Shown: positions 1 to 9,800 of the stretch, one piece after another | Layout of the letters: the number at the start of each line of letters is the position of its first letter | Numbering within the stretch: the stretch's first letter is position 1 | Source: Axinella damicornis | Taxonomy: Eukaryota > Porifera > Demospongiae > Axinellida > Axinellidae | Direction: 5' to 3' | Assembly (NCBI GenBank): GCA_963931865.1 | Contig: OZ007509.1 | Location: 7,823,027-7,887,026 of the forward strand | Length of the DNA: 64,000 nucleotides | Notes under the pieces: model-generated | Told to the model about the DNA's origin: nothing | What the model saw: only the letters and a program-made list of their open reading frames with translations | The model's database searches: none | Position numbers and translations under genes: made by a program

Positions 1-7
1 ACTTGTA

Positions 8-33
8 GTGTGCATTATCTAGATAATGCACAC
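8..33. repeat. 26-bp perfect palindrome
   Basis: The two halves (GTGTGCATTATCT and its complement) meet without a loop. It lies just left of a larger hairpin that reuses the word GCATTATC, so it is probably part of the same foldback family. Confidence 0.7.
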
Positions 34-76
34 TTTTCAAAGATCAAAGGCTGTCTCGGGTCAGTAAGTAGTTTAG

Positions 77-240
77 ATACCAGTTTGCAGTGCATTACGA
101 GCTTTAGTGCACTTGGGCAATCTAGTTAACGGTCTCGGGAGGATAATGCACTTGCCTTCGGCTCGTGCATTATCTCACCCCCGACCGTTAACTAGATTGC
201 CCTCATGCACTAAAACCCGTAATGCACGGCAAACTGGTAT
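77..240. repeat. Foldback element, arms about 80 bp
   Basis: The left arm starts ATACCAGTTTGC and the right arm ends GCAAACTGGTAT. Matching blocks continue inward (GCATTACGAG / CCCGTAATGC, CAATCTAGTTAACGGTC / GACCGTTAACTAGATTG). No coding potential is seen, and this is most likely a MITE. From 241 to 504 I see nothing else. Confidence 0.7.
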
Positions 241-504
241 TTAAATATTACTTAATGTACATATGAGGAGCACAATTGGGAGTCAGGTCTGTTGTCAATT
301 CTTGTTGAAGACAATCGTTACCCTACAAAGACATCATTAGAATTGTCATGTGAATAGTACATAAGCAAGCATTCATTCTGACACCTGAATATAGGAAAAC
401 TGCCACTCTAAAAGGTCACTGCTATGCACTGTTATATATTAAACTGCATAATTATTTTATCACAGTTTCGCCACAGTTTTTGTAATCACGACCGCTAAGA
501 TTAC

Positions 505-680
505 ACCTCTACAGTTGCCATGGTAAAGGTGTATGGGTACAGTTGTGCAGGTAGGAATACAAATCTAGGATCACCATGGTAAAGGTGTACTGCCATGGGA
601 TTACATACACCTCTATGGTCACCATATGGTAAAAGGTGTACTGCCATGGGATTACACCTCTGTGGTCACCATGGTAATCC
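505..680. repeat. Short tandem repeat, CCATGGTAAAGGTGTA motif
   Basis: About three imperfect units of roughly 55 bp share CCATGGTAAAGGTGTA and CCATGGGATTACA. The stop-free minus-strand stretch running on to 860 resembles no family I know. Confidence 0.55.
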
Positions 681-923
681 TAATCTAAAGGCATGTGCAA
701 GAATGCAGTGACCACACCTAATGAGATTCATACTGTGCCCAATGGTACTGTTGGTGCATCTGAAGTGTGCCACAGGTGCTTCATAGCCAATTCTCCCACC
801 CACACAGTCAAATATGCAAGAAATGGTGACAAGTAGGACAGTTACATTTCCAGCCGTCACAACTCCAGTACTTAAGGCATGTACAACGGTCCCCTCACTT
901 AGAGGCTTGTGGGCTAGGACTCT

Positions 924-1029
924 GTTGGTGTAAACACTGGCTAGGGAAGTACAGAAACCAAACGGTTGGACAACACTCTAGCTGAAACGTTTGGTTTCTG
1001 TAATTCCCTGGCTAGTGTTTACACCAACT
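924..1029. repeat. Hairpin MITE
   Basis: A left arm of about 42 bp (TTGGTGTAAACACTGGCTAG...) is complemented by the right arm (...CTAGTGTTTACACCAA), with a loop of about 20 bp. Non-coding. Confidence 0.75.
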
Positions 1030-1240
1030 GAGCCTGTTATTAGTCCTCCCCATTAGCTGCATACACACAATGAACTATATGCTACCTTTGTTTGTCTAGC
1101 TATTCCGAGCTCCAGGTTGCCCATACACCTAACCTTTCTACACTATGTGTCATGCAGATCACAGACTAGTGGTGGGGAACAAGGTAGGGCTGGGCGACAC
1201 CTACCAACATTTGATCATGAGATCCATGCTATATATTTTT

Positions 1241-1820
1241 GTCTCGGCACCGAAGTGCCGAGACACAGTGCTGGATGCGTAGGTACGTGGTACGTGGTAC
1301 GTACGTCGCTTTTCGCAATGCGCCCGCGCAAGTGCTGCATGCATGCTCTACACCATTAATAGGGTGTCAAACGTATTTATAACCTGCAAATAGATCTTCA
1401 AAAATGATTATGGGTTTGCATGGCTGCTCATGAATCCTCTTACCAAGACTGCTGCTACGTAGCTCTAATGCTTAATTCAGGACAATGAATACTCACCCAT
1501 CCAGTGTGCTGCACTCAGCCATCCCAAGTGCATACTAAAGCTCACTCAGCTCTAGCTAGCTAGCTATAGGCCTATAGATAAGTGCTGAAAGAATTGGCCA
1601 AGGTGTTGACTAAACATCAAGCCCAGACACGAAAATACTGCTTTTACCCTTTGGGTGAACATTCCTGACCCACCCCTTGCTCACACAGAACCTCCAAGGA
1701 TATTGACGCTCACTTAAGCTGAAAGTCTCATAGCTAACAGATTTTGCAGTCATAATAAAGGGTTAAGCAGCTGCCATGTCCTCTGCATGATTCTAGCTGA
1801 TACCAAGTCGTGCCGAGACA
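1241..1820. mobile_element. MITE bounded by GTCTCGGCAC / GTGCCGAGAC
   Basis: The left end is itself a perfect hairpin (GTCTCGGCAC...GTGCCGAGAC, 1241-1264), and the same word recurs inverted at 1810-1819. The interior has no convincing ORF. The boundaries are a best guess because target duplications are not clear. Confidence 0.45.
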
Positions 1821-1861
1821 CATCAAGTCTTTTAAAGACTCACTTGTTTATTTATGGCAAG

Positions 1862-2038
1862 GTTCATGGTGTACGACTACACCCCCTATAATTGCCTGAA
1901 GGCATACTCTCAATCTCTTTGACACCAATCCCTTGAGAATGGGTGGATTTTTGATTTCACAACAACGCTCATGACCTATAATCGCACCCCGTACAATTAC
2001 CTGAAGGCATTCTCTTGACCCCCTTGACAGCAATCCCA
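1862..2038. repeat. Two-copy tandem duplication, about 105 bp
   Basis: The words CCTGAAGGCAT and CAATCCC recur about 105 bp apart with surrounding similarity. The minus strand is open across both copies and would encode two related peptides (R-x-CLQ-x-I and a HExC-like end). I do not recognise them and do not call a gene. Confidence 0.45.
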
Positions 2039-2187
2039 AGCTCCTTGCAGGTACGGGTGGCAGTGCTCACACAGGCCAAAAGTATCAATGGTGCACATAC
2101 GTAGCATGGCTAGTTAGCATGCGCAGCTGCCACTATCCAACGTGTTCATAGCAACCTTTTGAGGGTAAAACGTTTTGTGTGTTTTGC

Positions 2188-2662
2188 AGGTTACGGGATC
2201 CCTGCACGCGGATATGTGCACCATATACTCAGTTTTTCTTGTCACCAATAATAAAAACCATGTGATCTGACTTGGACTTAGAAGACCATATTGAAATAGG
2301 AACAAACAGTGTAGAAAGGGCCGGATGAAGCCTTGGTGCAAATAGTGATGACCGTTCTGGTGACCGGGGAGTTACGATGGCGGTTATTCACACTAAACAT
2401 CAACTATTCACCAAAAATCTCCAGTGTGAAGACTGCCAGCAACTCGATCCTACTGTTTGGAGACACCCCATCGGAACCACTAGGGCGTGATGGAAGCGTA
2501 ATATGGCTAGCTTAGGCTGAACAGTCCTCGAAAGAATGACCCTTGAGTCTGCATCTTGACTGCTCTCTGTGCTTTGTGTTTGATTTCACTTGCTTAATTT
2601 CTTTGCGAGAAAAATGGGCTTGAACAAATTGTCTGGCCACGCTCACCGTGCGACGAGCCCGT
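2188..2662. mobile_element. TIR element, GGTTACGGGAT family, copy 1
   Basis: It begins GGTTACGGGATCC and ends CCCGTAACCTTAAG. Internally it shares the words ACCAAAAATCT and CAGCAACTCGATCCT with the better preserved copy at 54811-55252. It is degenerate and non-coding. Confidence 0.45.
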
Positions 2663-2969
2663 AACCTTAAGATTGTGAAAAATGCAAAAAATTTGTATCA
2701 CATGAAACTATCTCACTGTAGGGAAGCAGATGTATTGGCAACACGAAACAAGTTTGAAATTACAACACAACTGACATTACATTAATTTTGTCATTCTGAT
2801 GCCTCAAGAACAACACACATAACATTTGAACTTTGCTATCACAATACACCCGGGAGTATTGCCCAGCACTACGTATATGCCAGGTCTGGAACTTGTGATG
2901 TAATTACTCAACAATACGGTATTGTTTTCTCAGGGCCATATCAAGATTTTAAACGCCTGCGTGTGTGTG

Positions 2970-3110
2970 ACTAACAGAAGTGGGATGCAAGGGGGGTGGG
3001 ACCAGACCAGTGACGTGTGACCTTCATACATACTGTGTACTGTGTGTGACTAACGGAAGTGGGTGTTTGGTAGGCAGGACTGGGCTAGTGATGAGTGCGT
3101 TAATGTACTT
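2970..3110 (+). repeat. Degenerate copies of the GGAAGTGGGATGTTCG repeat
   Basis: Two diverged units (AGAAGTGGGATGCAAGG and CGGAAGTGGGTGTTTGG), each followed by a GGACTxG and GTGAC block. They match the opening of the larger repeats at 32.6, 33.5 and 56.6 kb. Only the head of the element is present. Confidence 0.5.
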
Positions 3111-3494
3111 TAGAGACTGGACCCACTGCAAGCCTGAGATACGTACTATTGGACAAGGCTCAGAGCAAGGAGCTACGCCAGCCTGACCCAGTGGGCCTCT
3201 GAAGCATATCTATGGTCAAAGAGAGAATACCAGGTATTCTGATGTCTCAGAAAGCTACATATGATCAGTTCTCGATATCAGGTATAGTAATTATTCACAT
3301 GCCAAAACAGGCACATTTAGGAACCATTTACTACCATATTTTGCAATGTCAATTAAGCCAAAATTGGCAGAAACTGCACTCCCTGTTCTGTTAGATGACT
3401 GATGTGCCATTTCAGCTAAAAATGGAACAAACCCGGAAACAGCACTCCTGGTGAGCGACAGCATACCAAGGATAAACAGTGAAGCCATGAAGCC

Positions 3495-3616
3495 GCATGC
3501 ATAGCCTTGTTACCTGGCATTCTACACCCCCAGTTATTGATCGTTTACAGTATACAAATACTGAAAGCGATCAAAAACTGGTGGTGTAGAAGGCCTGGGA
3601 ACAAGGCTATGCATGC
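3495..3616. mobile_element. Palindromic MITE, TAGCCTTGTT variant
   Basis: The ends read TAGCCTTGTTACCTGG and CCTGGGAACAAGGCTA, with inner paired arms (TTCTACACC / GGTGTAGAA and TGATCG / CGATCA). The flanking word GCATGCA is present on both sides. Member of the TAGCCTCGTTCCCAGG family. Confidence 0.7.
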
Positions 3617-3646
3617 AGACTAATATGCTGGGTATCTTGGGCTAGG

Positions 3647-3890
3647 ATTGAGATATGAAGCTGGGATTTGCACCACTGCGATCAGCTTGAATGCAGCATT
3701 CCAATGATGCCCATTTTGCTGTTGGTCGAATTTTGCCCCCAAATCATGAAAATCCCATGGATTATAGCCTTGGGTTGAGTGCGATTTTTGACAAAAATGT
3801 GACCCAACGTTAAAAGTCATTTTAGCACGTCACTTGTAGGTTCTTTTCATGCTGATCACAATGGTACCAAGCTTCATATCTCATTCGATT
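3647..3890. mobile_element. MITE with GATATGAAGC ends, copy 1
   Basis: It begins GAGATATGAAGCTGGGATTT and ends with the inverted GAAGCTTCATATCTC-like arm. The interior (GGATTATAGCCTTGGG, GAATTTTG) closely matches the copy at 5920-6145. Confidence 0.6.
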
Positions 3891-4249
3891 AGCATGGATA
3901 CAACATGTCTTCAACATAGCAACGAGCCTGTACTCCTTCATACCACACTCTAGATCTACTATCAAGCAGGCATAATTATGTTGGCATGACTCAAAACCAC
4001 GTGATGTTCCTCATCCAATGCTGGAATACTAACGTCATCCCCGATTTAAGGGCATCCCTACCACTGAGGTTCAGAGGGAGCAAGAGGATACCAGTGAAGC
4101 CCTTCATCGTCAGTTAATCCGTGACAGGATGTGCATAAACGAACAAGTCTTTCATGATGTTAGCGCCTACAACGAGAACCTCCAGAGTGGGTGAACAACT
4201 GAGTGGAGCATGGCAGTGGCTAGGAAGGTGTTCTTGAAATCAAAACCAG

Positions 4250-5090
4250 ACAGATATGGAAGTTTGAACGTCTACTAGCTCAGCAGCGCGAGACTGCAAT
4301 AGGCCTTGACCCTGAGCAGGTGGTGAAGAGTCTGAGCAACAGGTTACTCACAACTGACGAGAAACAGGTTTTAGCACTCGGGCTGAACTTTGCCATAGCC
4401 CCCCGAGCACATCCCCACTTCAGAAATCATTGCTACCACTGAAACAGCGGCTAGATCGAAGACTAGACACCAACTCACCTGTAAAAATTGAGACTTGGCG
4501 TGAACTCTGCTCTCTGCAAAGCAAGCTCCGCAAAGCAAAACCTCCGGCCCGAAACCTCAACTGTGAGTTGCACTCGGCAATGAAAATCAAGAGCCTGAGG
4601 CAAGACGAGAACATTGTCATCCTCCTGGCAGACAAGGGCAATGCCACAGTTGTCATGGACAAGTTGCATTACCAAGACAAGATAAACAGCCTGCTCCTAG
4701 ACCAAGGTACCTACTGAAGACTACAAAGATGCCAATGACAAGAGCACAGACGGTTTTCAGATCTTCTAACACCCTCTGATGGTCCCTTGTTCAAATAACT
4801 GCACACCAGAAGATGCGAGGTGTGGTTAATGAAGTTCCTTGCAAGGATTGTGAACGTGTCTACATGAGGAAATGGGTAGAATCCTACGTAAGAGGCCGAC
4901 TAAACACAAGGTGGTGGTAAGGAACGACAACCAGAACGTACAACAGCATAGCAGTCCATGCCTGGGACCAGCAACACCGGACAGACTGGGAGTCAACGAA
5001 GACCTTGACATCAGCTCCCTACTATTGGGAGAGAAGAGTATGAAAGGCCATCCACATCAACAACGTGGACAGTCAATGAACTTTCACTGT
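4250..5090 (+). mobile_element. Penelope-like retroelement relic, internally deleted
   Basis: From about 4250 to 4718 the plus strand encodes the N-terminal part of a Penelope-type reverse transcriptase: the LSNRLLTTDEKQVLALGLNF block, then VILLADKGNATVVMD, a known upstream signature of the family. From about 4850 to 5085 another frame gives the remains of the GIY-YIG endonuclease tail (CERVYM, then SIAVHAWDQQHRTDWES and a YYWERR block). The whole RT palm between them is missing and several stops are present. It is a dead copy with no function of its own. Confidence 0.7.
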
Positions 5091-5197
5091 GGTCTGTACA
5101 CTATCATAGCATGGAAGCCGTTCATCCCCACCCTCACCCATCTCCCCTTTCACTCATTTCAGCGGTAGTTCTCTCACTTTTTTTTCGATGTATCGTA

Positions 5198-5708
5198 TGG
5201 CCGGAAAATTTGGCGGGGAATTTAATTTGGTGGTTTGGTGGATTATGAACGCACCGCCAAATTAAATTCCGCCGATATTTTGTCATGACGAGCTAGCTCT
5301 CGCGCACGCACTCATAGTACTATAGTACCTCTGTCTCTGATCTGCCAGAAATAGCGAGCAAGCAGCTGATATCTTCCTGGGTACATGGCCGACAATGGTG
5401 CTCCATCGCATCCCTGCTACTGCTTCATTACCAATCGCACGGCAGTTCCTCTCCCACACTCGCATCCCAGAGGTTTATGTAGACGTGGTACCTCGAACAC
5501 AGCTCTCCACCGCAAACTCGCAGCTATACCGACACAAGACTTCAAGTAAACCACTGAGCGCTCCGCGGCCAACGCGGCCGTGCAGTTAGTATGACGTCAT
5601 TCTCGCTCTGCAAATTTCCAAATCCGCCAAATTTTAATCCACCAAATGCAATTCACAGCTTTTTAGAGTCAATCCGCCAAATTTAATTCCTGCCAAATTT
5701 TCCGGCCA
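5198..5708. mobile_element. MITE with 37-bp TIRs and TA target duplication
   Basis: The ends are TGGCCGGAAAATTTGGC and its complement, extending about 37 bp inward through AATTTAATTTGG. TA flanks both sides, as in Tc1/mariner-type non-autonomous elements. It contains additional sub-terminal copies of the CCGCCAAATTTAATT word. Short ORFs inside are not convincing. Confidence 0.7.
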
Positions 5709-5919
5709 TAAGGTATTTCCAATTTTCCTTTCCTCCCGTTTTATCCATATACCCGATGATGTCATTACCTGTATTAATGATGAAGATCCTCGGCTTGAAA
5801 CATTTGGGGAAGTTATTGTTCCCTTGTTGATGTTACGAATTAGCATTCACAACATGTCTTTCGTTAAACAATGGATTACGGAGTAGGAATTATGCCAGCT
5901 AAGTACTATGCTAGGTAGG

Positions 5920-6145
5920 AGATATGAAGCGGGGATTTGCACCATTGTGATCAGCACGGATGGAGCATTCCGATGATGTCCATTACGCTGTTGGTTGAAT
6001 TTTGACCCAAAATCATGGATGACGATAGCCTTTGGTCAAGTGCGATTTTGACAAAATTGCGACCAACAATATACTATTTATCACATCTGATTCATTGGAT
6101 TGCTCCATTCATGCTAATCACAATGGTGCAAATCCCAGATGGCCA
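5920..6145. mobile_element. MITE with GATATGAAGC ends, copy 2
   Basis: Second copy of the element at 3647. It shares GGATTTGCACCA, TGATCAGC, GCATTCC and GATGATG with the first. It ends in an inverted block (TGGTGCAAATCCCAGATG). Confidence 0.6.
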
Positions 6146-6896
6146 TGGGTTATCAATCGAAGTGCTTTGTCTAGCACTCAAGGAAGGAGGCGACCGTGAC
6201 TGTTTGCTGTGAGCGTGAAGAGAGAGAACAGATTGTTGGTCATGTACCCCGAGAGCTGTCTAAGAACGTTCAGCATTTCCCAATGTCGAGGCACAGGGGA
6301 CGAGTGCTAGTGACATGTCACCGTCGAAATCTTTCATGACAGTAAATGGCTTTGACAGTTTCCTACTGTTTTGTCGGGATGATTATGATGGCAGGGCTGA
6401 AGCAAAACTTCAAGCTTCTTTGTGCATACACGGTGCTCCAATCCATTTCCTTGCTTCCTTGTTCATGCTGAGTTTAATAAAAACTGTCTTTGATTAGTGG
6501 CCACCCTCAAATAGTAGCCTCAGTAAATCGCATGATGAAATGAATATTAGCCGTGGTGTTTTATCATGGAAATATGGTACTTAGTTTCTGGAGAGTGAAG
6601 ACTGCTATTAACTCACAACAGCAGTGCAAGCCTAATTATGAAGGTGCAATAACTTTATGGACATACAACGTTGGAGTCGTTTCTACACACAAACAAAGTC
6701 CCAGTAGGTCCATCAACGTGAATAACATATAGTATGCAAACACGTTAATTGTGTGCATTTACGCACTACACAGCCCAAAGAGTTAATTGTGCACACTAAT
6801 TCACTGTGCAACCCAAAGTGAGAATTTATGCCCAACGCTATAGCAGACCACATCACAAATATGGTACACCATCCGACACCCTCCGTGCACACCCAC
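6146..6896. other. No gene recognised
   Basis: Between the MITE and the last recognised exon of the MFSD10-like gene I see only short ORFs without family resemblance. The remaining 3' exons of that gene were searched for here and further left, and were not found. Confidence 0.5.
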
Positions 6897-9800
6897 CATG
6901 AGTGCTGTCATCTTTTCTGTGCCAGGAGGCCTCCGTCTCAAGTATCCACCTGGGAAAGAGAATGAAGACACTATATACACTATACAGAAACACATTGCTG
7001 CCCTCGTCCCACAGGTTGGGTTGGAAGAACTTCCAACTAATTTCCTAGCAATTTACTAGGAGCATGATTGTATTTTTGCCAAGAGATAAAGTTTCACCAT
7101 TTTTGCCGCCTGCTACACATGGTGAAAATGGAGCTACAAGTCTACATACACTGTAAGCTAAATGAGACGTCAAGGTCTGTCAGCAGTGTAACAAGAATTC
7201 TGCAGCAGCTAAACAATTGTCCTATTCTTAGGTACGCGTGAGAAAAAACTTGGAGCTTGACAGATACAGACAGTGTATTTCTCTAGTAATCTAAGGCCTA
7301 TACTTTCATACGCAGTCATACCAGAAATCCTTGGCCCCCACATAGCTAGTCTAAGACACTGCGTGGAAACACAGGGGATTACCCCACAGCCATAAACCAG
7401 CCATTTGCTGCATCCACAAAGCATAATGTGAATTACTAGTTACATAATAGTGTATAGTGGTTTATATACATAGTTCGTTCACAGTCTTTGCATGGAGGAT
7501 ACTCTTCAGGATGCATTGAAAGCGCAATGCAGCCTTCTCCCATGCAGAAAAGCAGTAGAACGACTTTGCATTATGTCATACAAAATAAAAGTGCATGTGA
7601 TCTTGTCCTAACCCCCCTGAAAGCTAAGTATTCAACATGGCAGCTGCTCCAACGTACCTTGAACAAGTACCATCATTATCCCAATGAACAGGAACATTCT
7701 TCCTTGCTGCATGCTACATAGAAATGGAAACACATACACCAGGTTACAGCATACAAATTGTCCACCACCAAGACATAACAAGACGCCTTTTTTGAAAAAT
7801 TGTCTTGGCGGTTTGCTTGCAAGACTGATACAAGTGTTGGACACTAATGACTGATGGTTTAACAAGATTTGCTCGGTAGCTAGCTATAGTTCTGAGATTA
7901 GTTCTTGGCGCATGCTACCGTACTAATGAAAGACTTTACAGTGTGTCAACAGGCATTGTTGCACCAATAGACACATATATATGATGGACAAACTTCAATG
8001 AAAGGCGCACTGGTCATATCTTTGATTTGGACTGAAAAAGTATACGCGAGCACACAGACAAAGTGGCTTGAAGAGAAGACTTAGACTAAATTTGTCAATG
8101 GAGGAATATTGATGCATTGTAGTCTACGAGCATCTAGCTAACTACACGTTGCCTACGTGTCTGCAATATTGGCTGGGCCTCCAACTGGCCAGGGAGGGGT
8201 CATGTTGTACAATTTGCCGAGCTCCAGCCGACGCCATGGGTGACCATCAAGTGGGTTGTGGTGGTAACGGAGACAGAATTCATAGGCACAGGGATGCAGT
8301 TTTCTCAGCAGCTCAGTCGGCTGCTCTTGCGCCCCGGAAAGAAGTGCCCAGTTTGATCCCCGGTTCCAGTAGCCGTCCGGCCGATGTGTATCTCCCAAAC
8401 TGGACGAGGGGCCAACCAGCAGCTCTGGAGGTAACGGTCATCTCTCCTCTGCAGCAGCTCACCTTGCAAGGGGCTGCTTCCACGCAAGGCCACGCCCTGT
8501 CAGTTGGTGCAACAAGGAAAAATGCCGCCCACGCTGATCCCTGCCATGATGTGGGGGTAACCTTCATTCCCCTAGTGGTGGAGACTCTGGGGGGCTGGAG
8601 CAATGAGGCCGCTCGCACCATCTCTAACATTGGCTGCCTTTTGGGACAACGGTCTGGGACAGACCCTGCCATCTCCACCCGCCACTTGTTCCAGAGACTA
8701 GCCATTGGCTTGTGGAAAGGAAACGCTACATTGGGGGTGCGCCGCCTCCCAGTTAACTCTCCCAGGGTGGACGGGGTCGTGTAAACTGTTCTCTTTTTAT
8801 TTTCCTGTTCCTATTTTTGGCCATTTGTAAACTTTCACTGATTATTTTTACAGTAAAAAAAAAAAGAAGTATCCTATGGGTACTGTTTACGAAACCAATC
8901 AGCAATAATTAATATTCCTGTGCTGCGTCACACTGATGAGCACCAAGAGTGCGAAACAGCTGTCACTTCCGATGTCAGCCTCTCAGTAAGCATAACTCTA
9001 CAAAAGGTTCATACCTGTCTTTGGGCCAATTGTATGCTCGAAGAAGCACTATGGAGGCCCAGTGCTTTCTTAGGGCATGCCTTTGGCACGTTGCAGTATA
9101 TTCTATACTAAGAAGGTCCGTGCACTTTTCGGCCAAACTGCTTTCAGGTTTACATCCAAGCTGGAACTTGAAACAGCAGGAAAATGGGGGTGGAGATTTC
9201 AGATTCCTTGCCCCGCAGAAAGCCGAAATCCGAGATAGAATTCAGGTTTTACATTTCAGATTCCTTGCCCGGCAGAAAGCCGAAATCCGTGACAGAATTC
9301 GGGTTTAAGATTTCAGATTCCTTGCCCGACAGAAAGCGGAAATCCAATATATAGACTTCAGGCTCCTTGCTTCACAGGAAGCCGAAGCCCAAGACCGAAT
9401 TTAGGTTTTGGCTTTCATATCGCTCTGCTCTTCAGAAAGCCGAAAATCTAGTCCTGGTTTTCTGATGCGTGACTCCACCAAGGCCGGTCGCCATTTTGCG
9501 CATGCGTAGAACTGTTGTAGCCGCACGATCACATTTTTTCCGCGCGCGTACAAGATGGAGTGTCAGTAGGTGGAGCTGGTGCACGAACAAGAGGCCTTCG
9601 TAGTCCCCATCGGGGACCTCTTGGTAAGTACACTGGAGCGACTCACTGCACTTGTGTATTTGGATGCCTCTCTGATGGGCTCACGTAACAACTTTTATAC
9701 GGTATTATTAAATGATTGGGCTTCGAATTCATGAGTTTTGCAGCAAAGTGGTGTAGTTGGTAATCTTCAATTGTGTCTGTTAACTTCCCACGTTGCTGAC

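Noticed and set aside
1848..2039. 63-codon minus-strand ORF as a small gene
   Set aside because: It spans a two-copy tandem repeat and has no recognisable family. It also does not fit the missing MFSD10 C-terminus.
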